Position numbers and translations under genes: made by a program. From Amoebophrya sp. A120 (taxonomy: Eukaryota > Sar > Dinophyceae > Syndiniales > Amoebophryaceae), in assembly GCA_905178155.1 (NCBI GenBank), contig CAJINV010000003.1, forward strand, positions 9,617,979 to 9,681,978: DNA of 64,000 nucleotides, written 5' to 3'. The notes below the pieces were generated by a model. The model ran no database searches and was not told where the DNA came from. It was given only the letters and a program-made list of their open reading frames with translations. Positions within the stretch are counted from its first letter, which is position 1, and each line of letters opens with the position of its first letter. Of the stretch, positions 53,840 to 64,000 are shown piece by piece.

Positions 53840-54006
53840 GCCAAGGGCGCGAAGTGGCCAAAATCGCCAGGGCCGGAGCCGCATCTACTGCGCCCCACAG
53901 CCGCGGCGCCTTCCTTGAATCTGGCGAAGGAAGACGAAGGAAACCGCGCCGACTTACTTTCGGGGAAGGGCCGGATGGAAAGGTCCGGCGCGGTCCCCGG
54001 CGGCGA

Positions 54007-54063
54007 TCCGCCGCTAGTAGACTACTAGCGGCGGACCGCCGCTGGTAGATTACTGGCGCTGCG
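54007..54063. repeat. palindrome plus a diverged second unit
   Basis: 54,007-54,035 is a perfect palindrome around a single central A (arm TCCGCCGCTAGTAG). Directly after it a diverged second unit (ACCGCCGCTGGTAGATTACT, then GGCGCTGCG) repeats the pattern, giving two head-to-tail hairpins. Confidence 0.88.
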
Positions 54064-54554
54064 ATACTGTAGCGCAGCGCCTGTTGTGCGGCCGCGGAGG
54101 CACGCGACCAGGTCCGGAAGGATCTTGCTGCCCGCCGGCCCCGTCCTACCACAATGGATACTGCTGCCCGAATATATAGGCCACATCTCGGCGGCCCGGA
54201 GCGGGGCCACCAGAAAATAGAAGGCGCGAAGCCCCGGGAGAATGAAATGCCACCAGCGGCGCGAGAGCATTCCTGCCACCTTCCCAATGGCGCGGGGCGG
54301 CGTCGCTAATCCGCGCGCCAGTAAAGGCAGTTGGCGCCCGCGCGTGGCCTTCTGCGCGCGGGCGCGCCAGGCGCGGTTCGTGCGGAAGGCTTGCGCGCCC
54401 GCGCAGACTGGCCGGCTACCGGCGCGGCTGTTCAGTCACTTGCCTGGCCCCAGCCAAGCAAACAACCTCGCGGACAGGCCGAAGCCTGTGCGCCGGATCT
54501 GTTCCGTCCGTGCGGGCTTCCTTGGCCGGCCTGCGCCGCCTGATGTTTTTCTTT

Positions 54555-55479
54555 GTTCGCCGGATTTTGCCCCTAACGCTTTTGGGCCGAAAAGTCCAGT
54601 TTTTTTCTGAAATTTTTTAAAATTCCCGAGAAGGGTAGCGGGGTGGCTCTTGGGGCGGGGCCGAGTTGGGGCCCGTCCTGCTGGCTGCACCAGAAGGGTG
54701 GCGGGATTTGGGTCGCTGCCTTCGGTGCTTCGCAATGGGATGAGCCAAAACACAAAGACGCCACGCCACGCGGGCTCCTTATGCCTCAGGAGCGCTCGGG
54801 AGGCGGCGCGCAGGCATAATGGGTGTGGCTGCTCGACAACGCGGGCACTCGGATGCATTCGAATTGAAGTGAAGAATTTCCTTGGCATGTGGCCAAGAAA
54901 AATTTCAAAAAAATTTCGACTTGCCCAAAAAAAGTTTGAATTTGGCCGGATAAAATTTCAAGAGGTGCGAAAAATGGCCAAAAAAAATTTCGGAAAATCG
55001 GCCACATTAGCAAAATCCCATTGGTTTTTGCAAGTTGGCCACTTTCTAGAATTTTTTTTCAAATTTTTTCTGCGCGCCTCTTGATTTGTCCCGGATTTTT
55101 TTCAAATTTTTTTTGCAATTTTTCCTGGCCAAACCCAAAGAGGAATCCTCTGCGGCGGCAATGCGCCACAAGGACGCCTCTGCTCCCCGACAGAAGAAGG
55201 CGCAACCCCACACGGGTTCGCCCCTCTGGGTTCTCATCACCAGGAGCGGAGGCCAAGAGATACGGACCACCCAAGCGGGCAAGTATACGACACCTACGCC
55301 CGGCCCTCCTCTGCCAAACAGGGGCGAGAACAGACTCGGGAGGGAGCTGCCTCACATAGGCCAGACCGTCGGGGAAGCAAAAAAATCCAAAAAAATTTTT
55401 TTTGCTTTTTTTTTAATTTTATTTTTGCCCTATGTGGATTTTCCGAAATTTTTTGCGTTAGGGTGGAAATCCTGCGAAT
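54555..55479. repeat. AT-rich foldback element with nested inverted repeats
   Basis: The core 54,891-55,130 folds on itself. GGCCAAGAAAAATTTC pairs imperfectly with GCAATTTTTCCTGGCC, TTTCAAGAGGTGCG with CGCGCCTCTTGATTT, and ATGGCCAAAAAAAATTTC with the A/T-rich arm ending TTGGCCA on the other side, around a GCAAAATC...GGTTTTTGC tip. Outside, GTTCGCCGGATTTTGCCCCT (54,555 on) is an imperfect inverted match to 55,455-55,479. It stands out as T/A-run rich within very GC-rich DNA. No frame of note. Confidence 0.7.
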
Positions 55480-57679
55480 CTTTGCCCCTTCCCAAGGGCC
55501 CGGCGTTTGCCCTTCCCTACCCCCCGGGGACGGCAGCCCATCCATGCCGAATGGGGGGGGGCGGCCCCATCTCCCGCCTTGTGCAGGAACCCCAATGCGA
55601 TCGGGGGGCCCGCCCCGGCGGTCTGGCATATCGGCACCGGGAAGGATTCTCCCTCGCGCTTTTGGCAGGCCAGCTTGGTGCCACAGCAAACCAGCGCAAG
55701 CGGCCGCGCGCTTTCCAAAGGCGAGGCGGCAAACGAGTGCGCGCACTGCTGCATGCCGGGCCACACCAGCAGCAAAGCCTTCCACTTGCTACATAGCCGA
55801 CGGACGCGCTTCCATTTGCCGACGAGCTCTCATAGCACCGCTGGCGCGCTTGCTCGTAGCGAAGCGGGGAGGCGCCGGGCCCAACCGGGTGAAAACGCTC
55901 CGCCGCGGTGGCCCTCCGCGAGTTGGGCAACGACAAACGCAGGGGCGTGCTGGCGTGGCATAATGCCCGGGCCGGGGGGGTTAGTAGCCTGGAACAAGGC
56001 CAGCGCATGCGCGTGCGCCCATGCCGCCAAGGCAACGGGGGCGAGGCAAATACTTACCCCACCCCCGCGGGCGGTGCGGAACCCTTACGCCGCCGGCCCC
56101 GGGCGAGCTGCCCGGTTTTGAATTGGCGCAAAAAAACATCAACACTAAAGCAGGAAGGAAGGAGGGCAAGAAAATACGCAAAGCGACGGCGCGAAAGCCC
56201 AGATGGAAGACGCGGCACATGGCCCAAACCGCCAGGGGGCGAGCGCAGGAAGTAGCCGCGGCCGCGCAAGGACAACCGGGACCGGCTGCCCCCGGGCCCA
56301 TCGCGCCCCCGCCTTCTGCGCCAGATCGCGAAGCGGAACCTGGGCCCGAAAGCGGAAGGGCGGGGGGGGACCCAGGGTGGCCAACTGGCCCGGGCAAACA
56401 TAGGCAACCAAGGGGGCGACGCTGGCACAGCGCCGCCCGGGAATCTACGGCAAACGCTGCCAAGGACCAAGACGAGACAACGCAAGGGCCCCGCGGGCTG
56501 CGCCGAAAGAACCTGCAGCGCAAAAACGGCGCCCAAAAACGAAAGCCCCGGGCGCCCCCGGTTGCCGCTTAACCAATCCCCAAAACGGCGCGGCTTTTTC
56601 TGCTTTCTCCTTCTTGGGTTTCCGGTGTGGCTAGTGCTTTATTTGTTCTATACTTGGTGGCTTAGTTTTGCACTGGAATTTGTCCTAAATTAGTACAAAT
56701 TTTGAAAACGCCTCCGAGGCAAATTCGTGCAATTTTAATGCGCAAACTATTGCGCCAATTAATGCGCTCGTAATTACTCCGCGGCCATCCTCTGCGGATG
56801 GTCACGGATTGATCCGGAAACGATGGAGCCCGGGCTGACGACAAAAACTGGAGTCCGGGCGGAAACTCGCGGAACAAAGACTCGGGGCCCTGCACATGGC
56901 CGACCGGCAAAAGAACCCCGAGAAGGCTGCGCGCCCCCACCAAGTCAAAGGGGGAGAACAACCGCCCCAAGCGCCGCCCCACAGAACAACCAGGGGGCAA
57001 GACAACTCGAGAAGGAGCAGGGCGGCCCTTGAGGGGGTTGGGCCACCAATGCTGCGCGCCCTTCTATTGAACAGCACGCGAAGCGGCGCCCATTCTGGGC
57101 AAATAGGGAAACTTCCTTGGAGATAGGGCCCAAAAGGGCCCCGGCCAAAAAGTCCGCGCGCTTTGGCACTGCTGCTTTTTTATGGCGATTTTAATCGCCG
57201 AAATTTGCCCCGCCCTGGCTGCTTGCGCACCAGCTTCGCGCGGCGGCCTTTGCTGGAGTGCCTAAAATCAGCCCCATTCGGCGGGCTGGCGGGGCGCCTC
57301 TCCTCCCTTCCCATGTTCAGCACTGCGGCCCGTGCGGGCCGCTGGCAATCCACAAGAACCCAGGCCAAGAGTAAGCGCTCCGGCAAAGGGGTGCTTCCCC
57401 GGCGGTAGCGGTAGCCCGCCCGAGGCTCTCCTTTCGGGGGAGGCCGACCCGATCAAACCCACCAAGCCCAGGCAGACCGCGCGCTTTCGAAAAAATGCTG
57501 GCGGCCGGGTAGTAAAAAAAGCGCTCGAGAGCGTGCCTATCATCGCAGACGGGGTGAGATAAAACAAGAGGGATCCGATCCCGTCGCCGCGCATAAACAT
57601 AAACAAACCGGCTTTCTTCACGAGGGTGCCGGATCGGCCGACGCCTTTAGTCTTCATTCTTCAAGATGTAGCTACCGCA
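55480..57679. other. GC-rich block without a supported gene
   Basis: Frames overlap on both strands with skewed composition. A short AT-rich island at 56,640-56,790 contains AATTTGT...ACAAATT. A small hairpin GGCGAT/ATCGCC is at 57,183-57,198. A minus frame with ATG at 57,657 (129 codons) starts plausibly (hydrophobic LFYLTPSAMIGTLSSAFF) but degenerates into low-complexity GC-rich peptide, so it is left uncalled. Confidence 0.45.
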
Positions 57680-57835
57680 TTAGGCGACGGACTGAATGCG
57701 TGGCGCCTGTCGCTGTCTACTTAACAAGCATTCCAAACGAACGAAGACAACAATCGCAAAAACGAAACCGACAGCACCATTCTTCGTGAGAATCTGCTTC
57801 AGGTTGAAGGTGTGGCATTTCTCCCGTGCTTCCAT
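57680..57835 (-). CDS. possible 51-residue single-pass membrane protein
   Basis: Minus-strand ATG at 57,835 to TAA at 57,680-57,682. The peptide begins MEAREKCHTFNLKQILTKNG and is followed by a hydrophobic helix (AVGFVFAIVVFV) and a basic tail. It lies in a local dip of GC content. There is no family match from memory. It may be a small gene or one exon of a longer one whose other exons I could not find. Confidence 0.35.
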   Translation of the reverse strand: MEAREKCHTFNLKQILTKNGAVGFVFAIVVFVRLECLLSRQRQAPRIQSVA

Positions 57836-58980
57836 GAGCGCAGCTTTCTGTGTATCACATGGAAATAAAGCTGTGACGCCTTGTCGGCAACAAGCACAAA
57901 ACTTTTCTGCCCGAAAAATATCCGGGCAGGCGTGCTTCCAAGAAGAAAAATACCAAACAGACTACGGCCCCACACTCCTCTACTAATCGCCTGGGCTGGA
58001 GCAATGCGGCCAGGGCCGGCCGCTTCGCTGGGCAGCGCGCGCCACTTCTCCGAGCCGGCGCGGCCGACGGCTGCGCACCCCAGGGCGTTGCGCGTGCATA
58101 GCTGCTGTGAGTGTGGGTGCGGTCCGGGTCCGCGGGTGAGTAAGCCTGCCCACTGCGGGTAGGCAAAGCGGCCCATGTGGGCAGTACAGAGTGGCAGGAA
58201 AAGCGAGGCCACGCATGTCCGGGGCCCATCTTGTTCCCCGTTGTCCCGTGCCGCACTGCGCTGCCCTTTTTCGCGCTTTGCTCTACCTCCCTGCCGCTTC
58301 ATCAATTCAGCTGAGCAGCCGGGGCGCCCTTGGTATTTCTTAGAGGGGGAACACGTCGCCAGCTGCTCAATAATTATCATTTTCTTTGCGGACCGCCGAC
58401 GCTGCGGCAGAGAGCCCAAAACCGAAACGCCTGAAGGCCCTAGCGTTGTGAGGAATACGCGCCATTTGGGCTGTTGGGGCGGAGGCATCGCCCGTGCTTA
58501 TCGGCGGCGGCCCTGCTGCTTCCAGGTCCGCACCCCGGAAAAGTTTCCAGGCACGAGGCTACTCTGGGTCCGTGGGCATTCCCGGCCTGCCGGCCGTCAG
58601 GTGCGGCGCGCAGCCAATTTAAATTCATCGGGGCCAAGCCCCCGTCTGGTGTCCCGTCCGGCCCGATGTGTGCCGGGCCCAAACCAAGGCCACCGGTCCG
58701 GTCCCGCCCGGTTTGTAGACGGGCCAGTGCCGACGCAAGCATGGCCAGAGACCGGTCCCGCCCGAGCAAGGCAGGCGAATACACCGCGCACAAAGCCCGA
58801 TCCAAGGCACGCCCGGTCCCATAGAGCCGGCACGGCGCATGGCGCGTCCGGGTTCTTGTGCCCCGTCTTCGCCAGAGGGCTTGCAGGAACGAAGCACGCT
58901 TTGCTGCGGCCAATCTTTGCAAAATTTCTGGCCCTGCCGACATGTCGCTACTCTTCTGAAGCTTTGTCTTGTGCTAGCTT
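57836..58980. other. GC-rich block, no gene seen
   Basis: Frames on both strands are low-complexity. Repeated CGGTCCCG/CCGGTCC-type motifs occur between 58,650 and 58,830 without a clear period. Confidence 0.45.
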
Positions 58981-59530
58981 TTAATCGTGCCGATACAGCA
59001 CGCCGAAAATTACAAACAATGACGAGGCAGCTGTTTCCATATAGTACTGCGTCGATGATTTTGCATCGGATTTCGCTGCCGCAAACTCGGGTATACCACT
59101 GACAACATCCCCCTGCAGACCGCAGACGGATTTAATCAACTCTACAAGTATAAGTAAGTATGATTTTGATTGTTCATCTGTACTACGACGAAGCTGATTG
59201 GTCCGCGGAGCCACCCAAACACGCCTACTCATACGCAAAGACAAACGCCCTACACAACGCTAAAGCGATACCCACCAAAACCGTGGGCACTTCCCAGATC
59301 CCTGCACAACAATCTCTTACAGAGCATCGCCACCACAACAATCTCCCACGGGCGCGCACAAGGCGCGGCCGGACAAGTGTTTCAGCGAAGGAAAGTCACC
59401 ACTAAAAAGAGATCGCATCAGCTTGCAACTGAAATTGCCGACCCTTGTATGCGCCGTATCATTTTTCGCCTAACAGAAACCGCTCAAAAAACAGTATCGG
59501 CATTACTCAAGTCTGTGGACTTTTGCGCGA
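58981..59530 (-). other. candidate minus-strand exons, unresolved
   Basis: A minus-strand open stretch ending at 58,981 reads GDVVSGIPEFAAAKSDAKSS then a hydrophobic SLFVIFGVLY tail, behind a GTCTGCAG acceptor near 59,117. An upstream ATG at about 59,419 begins MRSLFSGDFPSLKHLSG and runs to a GTAAGAG donor near 59,321. Joined, the phase does not match the first stretch but does match an alternative frame, so no single model is convincing. Confidence 0.3.
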
Positions 59531-60182
59531 CCCTAGTGTGATAGACTAGTAAGTGGAGCTGGAGGTCTGTTGCTCAACAAAATATCGCAGCACATGATCA
59601 TCCCAGTGCGGCAGCGCTCGGAACGTCGACAACAATTCTGAGTCTAGTCCTGCAGTGCCCGGATATCGCTAGGAAAACTGCTGAGTCGAACTCGAGGAAA
59701 TGGCCCTTGCATTACGGTGGCCAAAAATCGATGCACCGCCGTGCATTCCAAAACTACCATCACCATCATGATTTATCCTGAGCTTGTGGTGAGATGCAAA
59801 CTCGGTCAGTAAATTACGATCTAGATGAACTGGCTTTGCCTATGCATTTTGGTGGGTGGATGCGCAGCGACTCAATTTCATATCTCCGACGGTGGGTTTC
59901 GGTGCGGTGCCCGCTATGCTCGCCTGCTTTGTCTCGGAAGTGGCCTCTCATACTAGGAAAGCGGGTCTCTGACCTAGGAAACGACATACGACTACTTCCT
60001 TGAATGCTTCTGCACACAGATTGCAACATCACAACAGTCCACTCCTGGGCGCGCACGCTGAGGCCAGTGCAGCCCTTCGCTGTCGTGCAAGCATTCCAAC
60101 TGGAGCGCCACTCAGAATTGGCGTGAACCTGCGCCCTAGCAGCTCTAGCATAACTCAACATGTGCACGACATCAAAAAGTAC
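59531..60182. other. moderate-GC stretch, no confident gene
   Basis: Short frames on both strands (59,794-60,003 plus; 59,814-60,167 minus) overlap one another and match nothing I recognise. A CAT-type microsatellite (CATCACCATCATGA) lies at 59,758. Confidence 0.35.
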
Positions 60183-60690
60183 TTATGCAAGCCATAAGGT
60201 GCGGAGACGCTATCTCATGCGATGCCTTTGCCTCCTCTTTCTCGTCGGCTTTAGTGGATTTGTCGTCCTTCTCATCTCTCTTCTTCTCCGCCTCCGTGGC
60301 CGTGGGCTCGTCAGACGGTAGGTAGATAGCTTGGTCGGCGGTGAGGGTCGCTGAAGTGGATTTGGATTAGGATTCGGGATGGTTTGTTACGTATACGCTC
60401 AAAACCATCCAGCACCGTTTTGAGCTATAGCGGTCTGTCTACCGGTAGCGCTGCGCCCTCTCAAGCCCGGGCGGTCGCTGTCACGATATGTGTCTGGTGC
60501 ATACGAGGACCTAGCCACGCAAATAACGGTCTGCAAGACCCTGCGAAGCTCGCAGCTTCATCCTATCTAAACACTTCTACACCAACTAGCACAATTCCAA
60601 CACTTACTTTTCGCAATATGACGCATGGCAATATGTAAAAATGACTGCTGTTGCTGGTCTTTACATAAAACGACCGGCGGCCTAATGGAC
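60183..60690 (-). CDS. candidate partial gene with Lys/Glu-rich exon
   Basis: The minus-strand exon 60,183-60,350 (or to the TGA at 60,172-60,174 if it is terminal) reads TLTADQAIYLPSDEP, then a strongly charged run (TEAEKKRDEKDDKSTKADEK and on). It sits behind the acceptor CCACTTCAG. Upstream, a strong donor AAAA|GTAAGT at 60,607 ends a stretch reading CKDQQQQSFLHIAMRHIAK, and the two join in phase. The 5' end is lost in GC-rich DNA near 60,690. A charged tail of this kind is common in chromatin and translation factors; no family is claimed. Confidence 0.4.
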
Positions 60691-63600
60691 GTCGGGCCCC
60701 GGGCGTGGACCTGGCAGCGACCGTCGGTCGCCCGTGCTGAAAGGCCAACTGTGCTGCCGGTCTACTTGTTGGAAGCCCCTCCTTTCGGCGATTTCACTAC
60801 CCGGAGAGGGCCACCCAGCGATCTCGAGAACTACTGCGGGCGCGGCCTACTGGAACCAACTCCCTGACTGCGCGAAGGGTTCCGCCATGGACGCCCCCTC
60901 GTCGCAGCGTGTCCTTCACGAGGCCAGCAAGTCCGAACTGCTCAAAATTCAGCGTCGTGCGAAAAGGTGCTCTTGTGATTAGGTGCGCCAGCGCTTCGCC
61001 CACGAAGAGAAAGCATTTGGCGCACATTCCCAAACTGCCTGCGCATGTGTGTCATCCTCTGGGGTGGCCGTCTTTGGAGATTTCCCCTCCGGAATACAGG
61101 AGGCACCGGCCCCCGCTAACGCATGGAGAGCCACGTCCCGGAATCAGAAAAAAAGTGCCACGGGGCGGGCGGGTGGGAAAAGCGCGAAACGGCGCCCCCT
61201 GGTGCCGCGACTGCAACAGCCGGCAAGTTGCGGCTCCTGCAACGGGGACGCCAGCCGCAGAAGCAAGGCCTCTTTGCCAAGAATGAATAGCGAACGAGCA
61301 TCGCGCCTGGCGGGGCTGCAGGGCCTCGCCATCATAACCATGAATGGAAAAAGGCACCCAGCAAAGCCCCGCGCGCTCGCACAGGGGCGCGCGCTGGAAT
61401 AATGGCCGCAGAGCCCGCCACCAATTCGGGCGGGGCCGGTTTAATAGATCGGGCCGCCCGGCGCAAACAATGCGGCCCTCCCATTGCTGACAGCGCAGCA
61501 CGGCGATGGTGCTGCCCGTTTCAGGTTTTGGCGCGTTGTCGCTGTCAAGCGCAACACAAGCCACGTACGCCCCGCCTTTAGAGATATGCGCCGCGGCTCA
61601 ATTACTCCGCTACACCGAAAGGCAGAGGGGCAAAATAGCCCAAGAAGCCAGGCCTGACTACCCATGCCGGTTCGGCGCAGGAAGGCCTGCCCGTCGGGGC
61701 CCATCTGCCAGACCTGCCTTCCGGGCTCGGTCGCCCGGACCGTAATCGCCGGCGCGTTCTTGCAATCGATTGAAGCGCAAAACGCCGCGCGAAAGTGCGC
61801 GCGCTTGCAATTGTATCAAATTCATCCACGTAACGATAGGACTGCGCTGCTCGCAAAACTGTGGCTGCCGCAAGGCGTCTGCGCGGCTGTAACGGCTGTG
61901 AGCGGCTTTCGCGGTTACAGCAGTCTCCTGCCACCTGCCGAGCACGCCTTCCTTGGCCAGCTTCCCGCTCCCTGCCTGCTCGGCCCTTCTGCAGGTCGAA
62001 GCCCCATCAAATTCTGCTGCTGGTCTTCACCTTCGGGCTTTGCTTTTCGTTTTTGTTTTCAGGTTTGCTCTTTGCTTTTGCTTTTTCGCTTTTCTTTGCT
62101 TTTTGCCTTTGGTAGCTTTTTGCGCTTTCGCTTTTGGTTCCCCGTTGGCTTTGCTTTCATGTTGCGGAGTATTAGTTTGGCCGTCGCAAGTCTACGCGTA
62201 GCAAGGGCCGCGCGCCATCTTGCTAGGCAGTGCCGCTCGTATCTAAATCTCTCTCTATGTAGCAACGAACAGAGAGAGTGCGCAAAGTAGTGGAGCAATA
62301 AGCGACATACCCGGCTTCTTCTTGTCCGACACATCTACCCAATCCGGAGAAAAAGCATCGCGCTCGCATTAGGTAATCTCATCGCAGCCCAGCACTCGAG
62401 GACGAGAGAAAGCATGCGCGAGGAGGCCCGCAGCCTCCTGGCTACGAAAGTCGCAAGGGCGGCGCTCTTCATCCGGTTGCGGGCGCGGCACGGAATACGC
62501 CAAAGCCCCCCAAGCGCTTGCGCACTTCGCCACTGCAAGCGGCGCTCCCCCTACTAGCATGCAATGACCCCGCAGGCGGCGGACTTCTTGCATCTTGGCG
62601 AAGCCAACCTCGCGCATTCTAGCAAAAGCAGGGCGGGCCCGCCGCGTCACGCCCTGGCGCGCTTTCCCTTTTTTCCAAGCACAGGCGCTGCCGCCTTATT
62701 ACGTCCGGCGCCGCGCAAGCAGTCGGCCCATCGAGGGCGCCGCTTTTTCGTTCGGACAACGCGGGCCACAATGGCGCCTGCGCCACGCGCGCGGGCGACT
62801 TGTCTCCCGGTCCCGCCAAACTGCGCCCGCCTTCGAGGGCCCATAACAAAGAACCCGGCAGGCTGGGCCGAAGGCGGCCTTCGCCCGGGGGGCGCCGCTT
62901 TTGCCGGACCACTTGCTTGAGCTTTCCAAGCGGTACACGGTAGAGCCCCGCGGTAGAAAATGCAACGCCGGCGCGGCCCGAGCCAAGTGGGCGCCGCAGC
63001 ACTTTCAGCCACAAAAACGTTTCCGGGCGTGTCGCTTTCTGGGTGACGAAAAAGCCGCCGGGGCTGAACGTTTGCCAACTCGAAACACACCAGAGGCTCC
63101 CTGCGCTGGCATCTGTGGAACGAAAGCAGCGGCATTACTGTAGGAGAGAAAAGAAAAAGCCGAATCTTCAGAGAGCACGCAAGCAAAAGAGCTGGGCTGC
63201 GAGGGTTCCCACGCACTTAGCTGTGGCGCCGCCAATTGGCCTCGCCGCCCCTTTCGCTTTCCATGAGCCATGCAGCTGGCACATGTCGCAGGAAGAACGC
63301 GTCGGCTGTTTCTTTGTGTGTTGTGGCCGTCCTGGGAAGGTTGGAGCACAAACGCACGCCCCCGGCCGCCTTCCTGTTCTCGGCCGGCCTCCCGCCGGTC
63401 GAACGTCCCGTGGCCAGCAGGCAGCTGCTTGCCAGTTCAGTCCGTGGTTGGCACATTGGGGATGCGCGCGGGCAACCGGCTCGAACTGGGCCAATGGAGA
63501 ACGCACTGGCCCTCGAGCGTGCCTGCTGTGCTGCCTTCAAAGCACGCGCCGCGAGGGGAGCGCGCCGCTCCCTTCTGACCCCGCGAAATCTGCGACCCCG

Positions 63601-64000
63601 TCCGTCACTGGGGGCGCCGCAGCAGGCTGCGCGTGCCGCGGTTCTTCTCGCCACTCCACCAAGCGCTGCAAGCCTGCTGGCACTTTGGCCTCCCGCCCGG
63701 TCATTTTCTTGTCCACTATCACATACCGCCAGCGGAGGCGGGGCAGCGGCCGCTCGCTCTGAATACCACGGCCACAGCGGCCCTATCGCGCTACCTGGAA
63801 AGGCCCTCGCCGATTTTCTTCTTGCGGTGCACAGAGTGTAGCTGCCGCCTTTCGCTTCAGGTAATAAGCCGGATGGTGGTCCAGGTCCCTGCGCGTCGGC
63901 CGTTTTCCTCTATGGAAAACGACACCAACAAGCGCCACCAGTGCCTCTCTCATTGCCGCCCCGCTGCAGAGATGCCAACTACTAGCGCGGCAACCTTCTG
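60691..64000. other. GC-rich terminal block
   Basis: No supported gene; frames overlap on both strands and are low-complexity. A T-rich degenerate repeat is listed separately. The window ends inside this block. Confidence 0.5.
62030..62140. repeat. degenerate CTTTTCG/CTTTGC low-complexity repeat
   Basis: About 110 bp of GCTTTTCGTTTTTG-like sequence in which T-runs of 3-5 alternate with GC or CG. It gives a spurious Lys/Arg/Ser-rich frame on the minus strand and a Phe/Leu-rich one on the plus strand. Confidence 0.8.

Larger units (their letters stand above)
44200..54554. other. long GC-rich block without a supported gene
   Basis: About 10 kb of very GC-rich sequence. Frames of 350-414 codons occur on both strands and overlap each other (for example 44,410-45,474 plus, 46,300-47,460 minus, 49,368-50,549 minus, 51,955-53,199 plus, 52,098-53,231 minus, 52,703-53,884 minus). 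All are Ala/Gly/Pro/Arg-rich with no domain. A G11 run lies near 44,437. The segment near 44,560-44,600 (CGCGAAGCCTCGCGCGGCGG) recurs at 45,008-45,030 (GCAAAGCCTCGCGCGGAGGG). Individual hairpins and repeats are listed separately. Confidence 0.6.

Noticed and set aside
51955-53884. Overlapping frames of 377-414 codons on both strands
   Set aside because: Open in both directions at once; peptides lack any pattern of folded domains. Kept only as a compositional observation.

Overview
The window is nuclear DNA of a eukaryote, most likely a protist. The evidence is spliceosomal introns of the GT-AG type, a seven-exon UAP56/Sub2 RNA helicase, a three-exon ribosomal protein eL36 gene, an ankyrin-repeat gene and a complete Ty1/copia LTR retrotransposon. 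Three traits hint at an alveolate or dinoflagellate-like lineage, but this is inference only: every host gene I can support lies on the minus strand, most 3' splice sites read AG|G without a pyrimidine tract, and eL36 carries a short insertion before its KRALKY motif. I cannot name a species.

The sequence is a mosaic. Moderate-GC segments hold the genes; very GC-rich segments hold no supported gene but many diverged repeats and perfect hairpins.

Layout: 1-1,984 is GC-rich repeat. 1,985-4,006 is an ARM/HEAT-like gene. 4,007-6,689 is GC-rich. 6,690-7,348 is an unidentified spliced gene. 7,349-14,434 is GC-rich with a (GCGT)22 array and a decayed coding stretch near 12.5-12.9 kb. 14,440-20,989 is the copia element with a 5-bp target duplication. 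20,995-25,194 is GC-rich with a 13-bp minisatellite and a hairpin cluster. 25,195-26,793 is an unidentified 532-codon frame, 27,835-28,699 is eL36 and 30,037-32,326 is UAP56/Sub2. 32.3-36 kb holds no confident gene. 35,966-37,186 is a low-complexity protein gene. 37.7-38.5 kb is a purine/pyrimidine minisatellite around a hairpin. 39,173-39,790 is an unidentified gene. 40.3-40.8 kb is a palindrome-rich repeat. 40,948-44,199 is a five-exon ankyrin-repeat gene with a 2-kb intron filled by GC-rich repeat. 44.2-57.6 kb is a long GC-rich block with an AT-rich foldback at 54.5-55.5 kb. 57.7-60.7 kb holds small candidate exons, and the rest is GC-rich.

The helicase serves mRNA splicing and export, eL36 is a large-subunit ribosomal protein, and the other host genes are unassigned. 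I see no operon, CRISPR array, rRNA or tRNA gene. The exon structures of UAP56, eL36 and the ankyrin gene were assembled by reading across introns, and each closes in frame.
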